Below the pieces are notes generated by a model. The model was not told where the DNA came from, did no database searches, and saw nothing but the letters and a program-made list of their open reading frames with translations. This document shows positions 27,022 through 41,100 of a DNA stretch of 64,000 bases, in pieces (the stretch's first letter is position 1; each line of letters starts with the position of its first letter). The stretch is from the NCBI RefSeq assembly GCF_030867145.1, contig NC_134415.1, positions 7,480,417 through 7,544,416 on the forward strand, in the 5' to 3' direction. A program made the translations under genes and the position numbers. This DNA is from Opisthocomus hoazin (lineage: Eukaryota; Chordata; Aves; Opisthocomiformes; Opisthocomidae).

Positions 27022-28784
27022 GTAAGCAGCCTTTTAACAAAGTTCAGTCTTGAGCTGCCGGTCCTCTTCTCGGACGGGGTTTGCTATTTCACACATAGAT
27101 ACCCTGGTTAAAGCTGTCTCTCTGTGCAGGAAAGGTGCATGTTTTGCTGGCTGAGAACAAGCGGCGGATCCAGAGCACGCAGGCAACGGGGGAGTCCTGA
27201 CTGGAGGAAGACTGGAAGCAGTGGGAGCACCAGCACGGTGCTGTGGCTCGGGAGAGTTTCCCGGTAATGGGCATCTTGGCCACATACTGAAACCTCTGGT
27301 CTCCTGTGTCTGGTGTTTTCCGCTTCTTGTCATCTTTCAGATTTGTTGCTCAGGCACTTCTCTGCCAGCAATGCACCGACGAGACCCTCCAGGGGCTTAT
27401 AAGCTTGGGTAAAGTGGCAATAATGTAGCCCTTGGTTAAGGGTCCACAGCGTCATATCCAGTCTCTCATCAGTTCAGTTAACAGAACGTTCTGTCTCTGC
27501 TTCTAACGACATGATCGTTTCTTGGTTTCATTTTCTAATTCTGAGAACTTGTGACTGAAAGAAAAAATGGCAGTGAATGCACCGAGCCGTGTCAAAGCAG
27601 CTCAGACTGTGTTGTTTCAAAGTCTTGGACAGGGAGAACCAAAGATCAACCCTTTAAAACCAGTCATGAGAGAAACACCCTAGAACTTGGTCCAGCTGTG
27701 TTCTTTGTTCTCTGTTTTGAAAAAATTAACACTGCTTGTACCTTTGGGTGTGTTTCTGAAAGCAACCAATGTCAAAGTGACTGATTTAGCCAGGCAGAAG
27801 CATTTCAGCAGGCGGCTGTGGTGTGCCAGAGCCAAGGAGCGCACGACGAGCAGCTCTGGGAAAGCAGGGGTCTGATGGTGACCTGATATACAGCAATAAA
27901 TCAGTCAAGGCACAGCTTCGCTGAGAGGCCGTACGCTGCTTCCCTCCCCGTTGCTCTTCAAGAACCATTTCTTTGCTTCAACACGGGTAACCGCCCAACG
28001 GGGGAGGCGGGAAATTCGCTGTCTGCGTGGAGCGGCGATTGCGGGACAAGGACTGGGTGTAATGGGGAGAGCACAGCTTTACAGGAATGCAGGGCGTGTT
28101 GAGGGCTTCTCTTCAGTTTGGCGTGAAGCACGCATCACGCAGCAAAGCTGCTGACTAAACAGAAGTGCTGGATTTCTTCCTGCATAAACCATGACCCCAG
28201 GTCTGGAGCTTCTGCCAGCAGCAAGAAGTATGGTGCCAGCCTTTCGGGTCCAATATCTGCTTCCTGGACACATTTGGACAGGTTATGGGCAATTCTGGGC
28301 TTAATTCTGCCGGGAATGCTGAACGCTGTTTGGGGTGTATGGCTAAACGTGGTCGTTCAGGTGCCTTCTTTGGCCCGTCAGCGTGGGTGATCCTATCGGT
28401 CTCGGCTGGCAGCTGGCACACGCGTTCGGGCACACAACACGGTGTCCTGTTGTGCTCCTCATTCACTTGCTGCGTCAACTGCTTCTCCTGCATTGGTTTG
28501 CCTGGGGCCTGCTTTTCTGAGACAGTGAAACGAACTGAGCCAGGCTTCTGTTAGTTCCATGTCTTCCACCTCGAGAGCTGTTGGATACAGTTTTAGAGAA
28601 CTAATGGTGACAAGGCTTTGCTGCTGTGGCATTGTTTTGCTTGTGTGGTGGAGCGAATACTTCAGTGGGTCGGAGAGAGTCACCAAACACCTGGGCGTGT
28701 TGCCCGCGCTGCAAATGTTTTTGCAGTTCCACTTGTCAGCTTGCTGTTTGTAAAAGTCTGTGTCGGAAGGAGACAGTCCCAAGC

Positions 28785-28869
28785 CGCCTGGACGTGGTCT
28801 AGGCGTGCTCTAGGTGCCCCTGCTTGAGCAGGGGGGCTGGGCCAGATGACCTCCAGCGTTCTGGAAGGC
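28785..28869 (+). mobile_element. CR1-type 3' tail fragment (unit 2)
   Basis: Same fragment as 3888-3972. Confidence 0.75.
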
Positions 28870-28871
28870 TC

Positions 28872-29007
28872 TCTCTGCCGTGTGATTGGTGGGGCTGGTG
28901 TCCCGCGGCAACGCTTCGTTACCTCCGGTCTCCCTCTGCGAGGAAGGCTGCGTGTGTGCGCTGCGCTGAGACCCTTCGCACCTGCGTCTGTCCCAGTGCC
29001 ATCTTTT
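28872..29007 (+). promoter_or_regulatory. Candidate promoter region (unit 2)
   Basis: Copy of 3975-4110 with the inverted CCAAT box intact. Confidence 0.33.
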
Positions 29008-29120
29008 AAGGAAAAGCTGTGTAGGAGGTCATTGACTGCACACTGATGAAACTTCTGTCAATGTCAAAAACCTTTATGGCTGCTGTGAGCCCATTTTTGT
29101 GTTTTTTTCTTTCTTTACAG

Positions 29121-32100
29121 TGAAGAATGCAAGGCCTAACAGACCGGGTAACCCGCAGCCTGCTGCAGTTTCCAGAGGCGACTGTTCAGGCCCTTGGGGA
29201 CGATGAGATCACCCCACGTTCTGTGCTGCGTGGGAAGCTTTTTAGAGGTGAGTGTTTTCCCATAAACTTGGTCTTGGTATGAAGTTGTCATTGCCTGGAG
29301 GTTACCTGCAGCATCGGGTCATAGTATCAGCTGTGTCAGGTTGGTGCAGTTAAGGTGACTCCCCAGGTTTAGAGAGAGCAGAAATGGTGTTTTATCGATT
29401 ATAAATGCCAATATTAAAACTTGAGTATAGTTAAACTTTGAAATTACAAGCACCTGCACCAGTCTTGTGCTATTCAAAGAATTTCCGTGAACACGCAGAG
29501 TCAGTGAGCCCTCCTCAATTTCTGATGAAATAAAAGGCAGTTTTCGCAAAAGTACGGGTGTTGTTTGGGGCCGTTTTCATTTGCACCGGCTCAAGCTCTG
29601 TGACCATGATAGCATCGCAGGCAGAAATCATTCTACGGTAATGTTCCAGAGGCAAACCCCTTTGCTCTTTCTTTTCTGGTCTGAATAGAAACAGGAGGAA
29701 GGGGACAAGGCTGTTGAGCGCTGCAGCCGTATTTCCAAAGTATTTACTAGGGTGCTGATGAGTACGCAGTGCGAGCTGCTGACAGTGGCTAAGCAGATGA
29801 GGTAGTTGCCTTTCTAGGCTATCTGAAAGTGGAGCTGGGTGCTTGTCTGGATGTCTTGGCTTCTTTTAAGACCAGGTAGAATCTGTCTACCTGGCTGGAA
29901 ATGCAGGACTTGAGTTAATACTTCCTTTGAGCTTGAAGGAGTTGAGCACAACGGAATGTGTAAACATCCCGTGTAGAAGTGTAAATTTCCGAACACAGTG
30001 CCCATTCTAAGGTCTGAAGCCCAAATCCCTGCCAAAGCAGGCATGCGTCAAGTACAATTAATAAACTAGAAATGGATTGGCTTAGAGTTGTTCTACTGGA
30101 AGTACACTGCAAGGCTTGTATTCCCATACGCATCTAGATGACTTCTAGCAAAACTAGAAACAAAACAAAGCTGCAGATGGTAGAAAGAGTTTAGATCAAT
30201 GTATTGTCATCTTTATCCCAGACAGTCAAGTGGAAAATAATAAGGTTGTTGATTTTAAGATGTATGGCTTGAGAATTTCAATGGGTGATTTGAAAGAACT
30301 GACCGGGATTTGGTAAGGCGGTACTTTTATTGAAGGAAAGGGGCAGTGACTGTGATTTTTTCAGTTGTTTCCAATCTTCCGTTGGAAATGTGCTTTAGTC
30401 AGCTTCCGTTTCTCTTACAGGGAGAAATGGGCTAGCATGGCTGGCACGTGGTCCTCATCTTGAGGTAGTGAACTCTGTGACAGGAGAGCGGCTCTCTGCA
30501 TACCGTTTCAGGGGGGCAAAGAAGCAGCCTCCCACTGTTCGTGCGGTAAAGGAGTTTTCCTGGCAGAAGAGAACTGGACTGCTGGTTGGGCTGGAAGAAG
30601 CAGAGGGAAGTGTTCTCTGTCTGTACGACCTTGGAATATCACGAGTGGTTAAAGCAGTTGTTCTTCCAGGAAAGGTACGTACTTTTTCATCAGTTGCATG
30701 AGGGAGATTTTCTATACCACAGAGAAGTGGTTCAGGAGAAACTATGAAGAAGCCTTGGTGGGACAACTCGGTAGTTGTGTGCTGAAGGTTATGAATTCTG
30801 GAATAAAGCCAAAGCTTGTCTGGTCTTTTGCTCCTATGCCCTGACTGCTCCTGATTCCAAGCATATTTGGTCTGTTGCTTTCTTTTTGCTACTGGAGAAG
30901 TTAGATCAGCAGAGACAGAGCACAGGTATTGCTGGCTGGACTGTTAACTTCGAAACTGTGAGTGGGAGTAAGCGCAAGAAAAACCAAGCCAACAAAACTT
31001 GCACTTAGCCACTGTCCATATGATCTGAATTTGTCCTCTAACTCTTACTTCCAAAGTAGACAGAACATCATACATATTTTTAATCTGCCCAACTGTTTCT
31101 CTGATTTTCACACGGATTGTTTTTTCAAGTCAAATGCAGATCTGTTCTTCACATCACTTTCTGCACTGTTTGTCATGACTGTTTTAAAGGCTTTAATCAG
31201 CACCTGAATTTAGGGACTGTTTTCCGTGTGGGTGTGTGTTCTGTGGACAACGAAGTGGTACAGGTTAACGCTAACTTCGAGTACCTCTGGGCCAAGGTGT
31301 CAAGCCATTAGTCTATTAATACAGGGTATTTCTAGTGACTGTACGACTGCCTTTCGGTCCAAATGTGTTTGAAAGTCCTTGGAGTAGCACAGAAGATTGG
31401 AAATTGAATTGGATTTCTAGGAAATCTGAAACAAAGACAAGTCGTCTGAGTTACCATAGGTCTTTCTAAAGATTCGAATGCTTGTGAGCAAGAGGAAAGG
31501 TCAATTGTGTGGCAGACTGCCAGGGAGTGTAGCCATAGCAAGTGCTGGATCTGGGAGAGGAGAAACCTTTGGGGCTGAGGACTTTGGTTATTTTTCCCTA
31601 GCTGCGGAGGCAAAAGAAGTGTATATAAAACCATGCACTACCTTGTGATGCTCACTTCTTTCTTTTCTTTTCATGTACAACTTTGTTGGTGGTTATAACT
31701 CCCTGTTTCTGTTTTGTTGCATTTTGTAAGCAGGCGAAAGGATAGCCCGTGTTCTTTTGTTGTATGGCTTTAGTGCAGGAGTCTTCAGGTGCTTGTCTCT
31801 CTGCTCTAGCAGTCAGTGTTGTCCTGGGATGTGTTGCAGGTGCTGGCAGGTCTGCCTTCGCTTTGTCGTAAAGCCGCATGCAGAGCGCTTTGCGTGTTCA
31901 AGAGCGGTGTGCACGTCTCCCTTAGCTGGAGCTGGCTTTTCCCCTAACACGCTGCTGTTCTCTTTGCCATTGCTTTAGGCTGGCTTTTTAAATTTTTGTT
32001 CACATTCCTAGACGTGCTGGTGTGCATTTAAAACTGCTTCTACTTTATCGGGTGGTTATTTTCATTCTAAGTGAGGACTAGTGTACGGTTTACCAAGCCG

Positions 32101-35100
32101 CTGTCTCCCGTCAACACTTTCCAGAAGTGTTTCATTCGCATGGAAGTGGTGCGTCTGCCGTGCAACTCAGCCGCTGCCTCGTCTGACGTACAGCCACGAT
32201 TCATCCTAAGAGCTATTTGGCAAAGAAGGCATAGACGGTACCACAGAGCTGATGGGCTGTGAGCAGTGGGAGAACTCGATTTACTTTTATCCTTCAGTCC
32301 CTTCAACATGATCGAGTTTCTTGCATATGACTAATTTTTTCTGTTTTCTTGGAGTTTGTTATTTCTAAGCAGGTGATGGACGTTGGTAGGCCGTAATACT
32401 AGAATGCAGCATTGAAGTTAATTCAGTGAAATAACCACAGGAAATCTAGTAAATGGAAGGCAGCAACAGATTTTTGTACAGGCCTCCTGCCCCCCGTCCC
32501 TCTCTTTTTGATGTGATTGGGAAACAATGCTCTTTTTGAAGTCTTATGATCCTGTGTTTACTTTCTTGTTTGTGACGTGCTAATTCTGCCTTCACCTTGG
32601 AGTGATTTCTATTTAGCTTGTCAAAGAGCTTCACTGTTAACTTGTAGTTTTCCTGTAGGTAACTGCTATAGAACCCATCACTAGTCACGGAGGACCCAGG
32701 GTGAGCTCTCAGCACCTTCACCAGAGCCTGCAATGGCTCTCTGGAGTGGCAGCAGTGGCTACAGATGTTGGTCATCTGCTTCTGGTTGACCTTTGTTTGG
32801 ATGATTTCTATTACAAACAGAATGAGCTAGAAGCATTGGGTAAGCTTGCAGTTTTCAAACTTGCGTTTAACAGTAAGACAAGGTGTGTCTTTGCAATAAA
32901 CAATATGCATCCCACTTTGAAGGCAGGAGCGTGCAGCCATTCGCGACTACTCGTTACAGACGGTGGGCTGTCATCGTGCAGTCCTGAACCGACGAAAACG
33001 GGAGTGGCTGAACACTCCTTCTAATGCCGTAAGCGCCTCCCTGCTGCCAAGATCCCTCCGTCACGACGATTCTTGCCAGTGAGGTGTAGAAGTTTTACCG
33101 TGTGTGTCAGTGCAGCTGCCTGATAGGCGGTTGTGTCAGAGGTGCCCTATTTCTCAGGAAAGTTCTGCTGCTTCTGTTAATTGAGTTGGGGCAAATTTTA
33201 GGCTTGTTTTTTAAAATAGATCTGACTTCTCAAAAATCGTGCCTTTGGACGAATAACTTCAAATAGCTTCATCAGGAGGCCCAAACTCCTGATTTACAGA
33301 GTCCAAGAAGAATTTGCTATGAAGGTTAGACTTTTACCTGGTTTTGAAATAGGAGTGAGAATACCTGTCCGATCGGAGAGTTCTTCTGCTCTTTGAAGAG
33401 GTCCAAAATGGAAGTGGCAAAGAAGTGTTGCATCAGTGGGTATTTTGCCTGGGATGGTAGAATGAGATTCTACGTGTTGTCATGTCAGTGTTTAGCATGC
33501 AATGTAAATGGCATAACACATTCCTTTGTTGTGTGGTTCTGTGTGCATAGATCTAGAAGTTTTCACTAGAATTCCTGCTGAAGTTCCACAGAGAAGAGCA
33601 GCTGTGACCGGAGAAGGGAGACATCTCTCTTTCCAACTACAAAATCCTTCAGGATCAGCAATATCAACCCTGCACTACATCAGCAGAAGCAATCAGCTCG
33701 TTGTGGGTTTTTCAGATGGCTACCTGTCCCTATGGAACATGAAAACATTGAAGAGGGAGTAAGTAGGCCTTTACACTTGGCCATGCCTGGAGGTGCAGAG
33801 GTCTGTTTGTAGCTGTTGTAAATTTGTTTGGAAGATATGTTGCATTTTAAATTCAATATTTATGTACGCTACAAGAATAGCAAGAACCTTTTTGCTTGGC
33901 AACTGAAGGGATCAGTTATGTTGCATATCCTCAGGCAGAGGAGGACATAAATCCAGGTTATTGTGTTAGATAGGCAGTAATTTCCTCACCTCTTGACTGT
34001 TGCCTAAAATGTAGTAGCTACCTTGACTCACTTGTTTGAGATGGAAGTCTGACTGTCTGTTCGTTGAGGATACGCATGTAAGGTGCTGTTTTCTCAGGAG
34101 ATGCTTCGACAATTCTACAAACAGTAGGGTCACCTTTTCTATTTTTTCTCCTTTTTTTTTTCTTAACTCTGTAGGCACCACTCTCAGTTTGAAGGAGGAA
34201 GGATTCCTGTCTATGCTGTCACGTTTCAAGAGCCTGAGAACGATCCTCGCAATCGTTGCTACTTGTGGGCTGTTCAGTCTACACAAGAAAGGTGAATACA
34301 AACTTACTATGAGTCACTGTTGTGGTTTTTTTTAGATGTTTCTTCACATACAGATGATACATGTGCGTTTGTTTTGTTTCTTTAGTTGTGCAGGAGATTC
34401 TCTCGGGTATGTAATGTGTTACGATGCAATGTTTACAGGATTGACCAGACATGAAGGGTGAGCTGATAGTTTGTGCCTTGTGGAAGAAGGCAAAGCAACA
34501 GTGGCTGTATTAGTTTGTGCTTGCCTTCTTCATGGCTTTCCTTTGTTTCTTGACGACTGTTTCATGATCTGTTTGATATTTGCACCATGGTATTAAAATA
34601 GCATTAGATCGCCGTTCAGCAGAAGAGTCAGTGGTTTCCTGCTGGGCTAATGAATGGAATCAGTGTGTGGAAGGACTCAGTGTATGCAAGAGAGGGACTG
34701 GAACTTGCTGGGAAGGGAAGGAAGAAGAGGAGAAAGATCTCTCTCTCCTTCAGCATCAGCAAGCTATTGAATCAGCTCAGCCATTCGTAGAGTGACAATC
34801 TTTTAAAGTTTGACTTTAAAGCAGTTTTGATCAAGAACTCTCCACCGTGAAGAGCAAGTTCCAATAATGTTGAGTTCATGCAAGAGGTTAAGGCTTTCAA
34901 ATTGCATGGTTAGCATTTGCCCCTGCAGCTGTTAGTGTCAACACTGCCTTCTTCATGTTTCAGTGGCTAAATGTGACCAATTACCAGGTTGTGGGAAGCA
35001 GTGTTTTTCTTTTCAGCAAGAGCCTGCTATGAAGAAATGAAAACGAGGACTATAAAGCAGCTTTATAATCAAATGTCATCGTTTATACCTTTTTCAGTGA

Positions 35101-38100
35101 AGGTGATGCTGTGAGCTTGCATCTGTTGCAGTTAGCATTTGGTGACAGAAAACGCTTGGTATCAGGACAAGCCATGTATGAGGTAAGACGTGCATGTATG
35201 TGAAAAGACGAAAAGAGTCATTTTCTCTAAGTGAGCAGCAGTTAACTTGTCAGGGCAAATCTTTACCATTAAAATTCAGAGATGCCTAGCAAGAAAAAAT
35301 AATCTTTGGCTGAGTCGTCTTGGGCATGGCCTTTGTCCTTTCCTAAAATACGGTCCTATATCTTTTGTTTTATATTCTTGTTTTTCTTTTGCGCTCGCTT
35401 AACTGGACTTCAGATGAAATGTACCTGCAATGTCTCTTCAGTGTTGATCCTGTAACTTAGTTGCTATAAAGATAGCTCGTTCTACTTTTTGGCTGGGTTA
35501 CCTACGACATCTACTCTTAAAGCCAGCAAGAGAAGTCAAGACAGCACACAGTGGTATGACTTGGTCCAAAGAGGATACATAAATTTTTGGAACCGGCTCC
35601 AAAAATGTTGTGTTTAAAATAGAGAGGAGGTATCATTATATCTCAGCTGTCAAACAGATTGAAGATGCATCTGTGTAACATCTGATTCCATTCAGTAGTA
35701 TGCTTGAAACTCTTCCAAAATCAGTCAGAGCAATTCTTTCCTCCTGTTTTTATACTTTCTCTTGCATAGTTTCAGTAGGTACGGAACGAAATAGGGGTGA
35801 TTCTTGTATCATGGTCCTCTGTTTTTTTAGGGACTATGCGTTGTTTTATTTCTTGGGATGAGATGAAGTTTTGACCTTGGTCATCGCATATAGGACAGGT
35901 CTTTCCTCATTTGTAAATGTTGCTTTTGAATAGAGAAAGGTTGGTGTTTGGAAAAGGCGGTGTTTCTTTAAAAGGCATTGTCTCTCAGGGCACCAAGGTG
36001 TAAATATCTTCAAGTGATTCCACAGGTTCTAAATATGGATGTCATCTCTTTATGGGCATTTTTTTTCTGACCTAAATATACAGTGCTCTGGAGGCACGGA
36101 GCAGCCTGACTGGCTTTTTAGTTGTAAAAGGGCTTTCGTTGCAGTGCACTTCTGCATCTCTTGTAGTGCCCTATAAGCCCTGTGGCAGGTTGATTGGAGG
36201 AAGTGCCTTTAATACTTCTTCAGTTTCATTTTTGAACTTCTGCTTTGGTTTATCCTCTTTCAAAAGTTCTTTGTGAGTACAGTCTTCGCAGTGGCCAAGA
36301 CAAGACATTGTAGTGTGGGCTGCTTTGCAAGAAAAACCCAGTTGCCTATAGCCATTCCTCTCGTGGCTATTTTATTCTGTCTTGACACTTTCATGTTAAA
36401 ATGTGGGACCTTTTCCTACTTGGCAGTTCTTTGCCTTGGTCATCTTCCTTTCCTGTACAAGATGTGCCGAGTGTCAGTTTTCACCTCTGAGGGCTGAAAT
36501 GTTTCAGCAGCTTTTAAATGTGGGTCTGCTAGAAATTCCACTTGACGCTCTTCTAGAAAGGCACCCAAAGTGATTAAATGAGGTTCTTGTGTTTGCGACC
36601 GGCGACAGCGGTGGGGTGGTTAATGGAAGACTTTCAACCCTCTGCAGACTGCGCAACCAGTAATACATTGCCAGGCTTCTAGGAGGTGTGAGGCACCAGT
36701 CTCTGCATTTGGGATATTTTTACTCCCCTGCTGTTTCTGCTTCCCTGTGAGGAGCGTTGTGGAAGATGGAACCAGGAACCAATCTTACAAGGTGTTGCAA
36801 GGAAGAACTGAACAGCCAGGCCCTCTGTGGAGAAAAGACAGGTTCTTCAGCCACCTTCCAAATATACTACAGCAGCGCTTTACATTCCAGGAATCAGACT
36901 TGTGGCTATGAAACAGGGCATCTTTGACTTTGTATCGCAGTAATAAGTCACAAACAGGACTTGTGGAACACATGGCACAAATGAGCGTCAACTGTTGCTT
37001 TCAAGGCTGTTGTAAGTCTGTGCTCAAGTGATTAGCCTAACAGTGTATTTATGATCTGCTTTCAAAGACCTTTTTTGTACCATCTCAGCAGTTGCTAAAC
37101 GTAGTGCATTGAATTGTCGAGCTGCTATTTGTCCACAATACACACATTCCTGCGTTGCATGGTAGACAGTTTGAACGAATCCTGTATTTGGAAAGCCAGT
37201 ATTTCAGTTAATGCTTACTTAGAAAATGGTGGTATCAGAGGCGTAACACAGTCCTGCCAGGGTTTGTGTACATCTCAAAGTAGTTGGCTGGCTCTGTAAT
37301 AATATGTGATGGTAAAGTCATAGTCTGTGTGCATCGCACGTCCTCTCTGTTTTCCCCTGGTGCTGTTGGCTGTGCTTGGTGAAGGAGCTGAGGGATATTT
37401 CACCTGTTAGTCTCTGACAAGATTAGAGGAGGAGGTGGTAAGAGCTTACATGGTTTGAAAGAAGACGGTTAATCAGTCAGCAGTTCTCATAGCTACTAGA
37501 GAGGGATGCGTTTTCAGTGTAGAGGTGTGCCTATAGGTAATACCTCTCGACAGAGCTTTAGGTGCAGTAATGGCATGACTTCTCTAATTTGGTCAGTTCT
37601 GTAATGAAGACATGCAGCGTAGATCTCCCAGCTCTGGGAAATTCAGGATTGGTTTTGTAAATTTTGCATTATTTCTCCTATTATTAATACTATCAGTATT
37701 AGTAGTGTGATTAATAAAACTTTTCATATTCAATTTGTAAGTCTCTCTCCCTTTTCCTCCTTCACCCTTCCTCTGGTGGGAGGGTGAGGTGTTAATAGAG
37801 CGTCTGCCACTGAGTTTGTTGCCGCCCTGCTTGAAGTGGTGACATGGAGTTTCTCTTTGCCATCAGAAGTAAGCTCGTGGGGAATATACAATATAGTAAA
37901 CATGTTCTATTAGATAGATGCATTCTTTGCTATTTCAGTATACTGTATGTTCGTACCTCAACTGGCCCTTTCCTCTCTTCTTTTATTTTGTCCGCAGGGT
38001 TTGGAATACTGTGGCGAAAAGTACAGTTTAGATCTCGCGGATGGAGTCCTTCCCTTGAGAGGGCAGACCAGCAATATCAAGCTACTCAGCTGTCAGACTG

Positions 38101-41100
38101 TAGAAAAATTTTGCAACCACGTTAATGGAGACGAAAGCGTTAATGAAGGTGTGTTGTGATGTCCATGTGTGGCTATTCTAAAAGAAATGGTTTTGGAATC
38201 TAAGCAATGAATGCTGTTCTGTACCCGAGTCCAAAAGTCTTAAATATCAGTAGAGACATGCTTGTTTGGGTTATTGAAAAAGAAAAATCGGGTGCTTAAG
38301 TTGTGTGTGACTTCTTTAAAGGAAAAAAATAGGTTTTCTTGTATGCTGGCTGACAGGCTATAGCGATGTATGGTGGGGTCATCTGTATAATGCTGGTCAG
38401 TCGTTTTATTCCTCCAGCTGTCATCTTTGAAGCATGAGAGAACTCCCTCCTTTGCTTAGGAACGCTACCTGAATTTTTTTTTCCCTGTTCAAACAGGGCA
38501 GCTAGTTACAAGTGGTGTTCCTCAGGGCTCAGTATCAGGGCCAGTTCTGTTTAATATCTCTGTCAGTTGTCTGGACGAGGGGATCGAGTGCACCCTCAGT
38601 GAGTTTGTAGAAGACACTAAGGTAGGTGGGAATGTTGATGTACTTGAGGGTAGGGAGGCTCTACAGAGGGGTCTGGACAGGCTGGATCTATAGGCTGAGG
38701 CCATTGCATGAGATTCAACACAGCCAAGTGCCGGGTCGTGCGCTTAGGTCACAACAACCGTGTGTAATGCTTCAGGCTTGGGGCAGAGTGTCTGGAAAGC
38801 TGCCTGGAGGAAAAGGACCTGGGAGTGCTGGTTGAGAGTCGGGTGAGTATGAGCTGGCCGTGCGCCCAGGTGGCCAAGAAGGCCAACGGCCTCCCTGCTT
38901 GTAGCAGAAATAGTGTGGCCAGCAGCAGCAGGGTAGGAATCATCCCCCTGTACTGGGCCCCGGTGAGGCCTCACCTTGAAGAACAGCTTTACTTTAGGCT
39001 CCTCACTACAAGAAAGACCTTGAGTTGCTGGAGCGTGTCCAAAGAAGAGCAGCAAGGAAGCTGTTTAAGCATTGGAACAGGCTGCCCAGGGAAGTGGTTG
39101 AGACACCATCCCTGGCGGTATTGAAAAGATGTGTAGAGGTGGTGCTTAAGGGCGTGGTCTGGTGGTGGACTTGGCAGGGTTAGGTTTACGGCAGGGCTCG
39201 ATGATCTTCAGGGTCTTTTCCAGCCTAAATAATTCTATGATCTACCTGTCCATTTTTTCCTCTCTAAATCTAATAGGTTCCTACACCTGCAAGTTTTGAA
39301 AGCGATAGATTTCCTTGTCCACATAGACAGTCGAAACTCTGGTGGTGTCTTTCATTATGTTGCAATAATTAAATACATATCTCTGGGTTTACAAATTTGA
39401 TTCTGCTCTGACCATATCTTTGAGCCTGCTGCAGTGGTGGCTTTCACAGCCTTTTGTTCTGACTGCATTCTTCACCTTCTGTCTCTCCTTACTGGCCTTA
39501 CCTTCTGCCTGACGTTGTAAAGAAGACACTTGCATGGTGTTTCTAGGCTATTTCTGTTCATTAGGGTTGATTTAGTCCTGAACTGGCAACTTCCGTCTCT
39601 TTTGTGATGCCATCCTTGATCAACAGCGTGTCAAAATCGAATTAAAACACCTCTGGATTTTCTCCACTCGTGTCATGTTTCTGAGGAGAGTGCCTTCCAA
39701 CGGCTTGTTAAAACCAACCAAGCAACCAACCATCACTCTGCCACCCCCCAAAAATGCCCCGAACAAGACAAGAACCAAAACCCCCTTTCTGTCTCCTTTT
39801 TATGAAGCAGGTGGCGTGGAGAAATATCTGCAACTTTTCTGGTGGTTTCTAATCAGCTTTTATTCAGAATCTGTTGAAGTGAAGTTCTAGGCACACGTGA
39901 GCTTGTGTTGGATGTGGGTTGAGGCTAGCAGTGACGCTGTCTTCTGAATGGTGAAAAGAATGGATAGCTTGCTAGGCAGTTTCAGCGGCTAAGAAAACGC
40001 AAGTGGTGCAGAAGTTCACAAGGAAACACAGGAAAGTGGGTGAGGATCCCTAAAGGGTGCTGATGAATTCAACAGAGAGCAGAGAAACGTTTTGCCAAGC
40101 AAAGTGTCGTCGTCTTCCCTACTCCGTTAGGGTAAATGATGTACCACACGCTGTGCTTCCATCTCGAGAAAGCGTTCTCCCCAGAGAAGACAGACCGTTC
40201 CGCTTCTCGAGAGAACAGGAGTACAATATCGTGGATGTTTTGTGTGAAAACCTTGATCCCGATTTCCTGTTTGTTGAGTTTGGGTTTTTTCTGTTTCTTT
40301 TGTGTGATACTTGTCGTCTTTCATTCCGAATATGCTGGCAAGGAGCTATCCTTAAAATCATAATGGAGTCAGATCTGGAACTTCATAATGCCAGCTGAGT
40401 GATACAAGTGTGTCCGATAATCATCTGTATGCTTTCTAAAAGTAGCAATGTATGTGTTCCAAGCATACTTTGTTTTGTCAAACTGGTCATCTAGCTAAGG
40501 GTCTCTTGATCAACTCTTCATGTATGGAAAACTTCAGCAGCTAATAATTGTGTGTTGGCTTTGGCTTGGAACCGATGCAGTCTGCACAAGAAAAAGGGGC
40601 AGTATGACTGGAACTTATCACAGAGATGTTTGCTAGTCCGTAATTTTGTTTTCATTAATCTTTTTAATTACAAAATGATTTCATGATTTAACTTATCTTA
40701 GGAATCGCAGTGTTTCACGAGTGGTAAAAGAGAACGAAGCCAAGCCAGAAAGTGGTGTTTTAAAACGATCAGCTATCTCCTATTTTCTACCTCTAAGAAA
40801 CAATGTCTTGTCTTTTACAGTAATATCTCCTGAAACCAGTGTATCAGTCTTCAGCTGGCAAGTGAATACGGCTGGTCAGGGAAAACCATCGACTTATTTG
40901 TGTGTGTTTGACATTAATTGCTGGTATCGTGCTCAAATGCCAGAATCACTAAGGTAGATTTTTTATGGAGTTGTTTTCCATACCCCTACAAAGAAGTCGT
41001 TTGAAAGTTGGCGTGTAGCTTATGCACCTGCTTTCTTGAAGGCCAGAAGAATTCCTTGATGACTGCCCCTATTTTGCGCTGTGGTCACTGGATCCTGTAA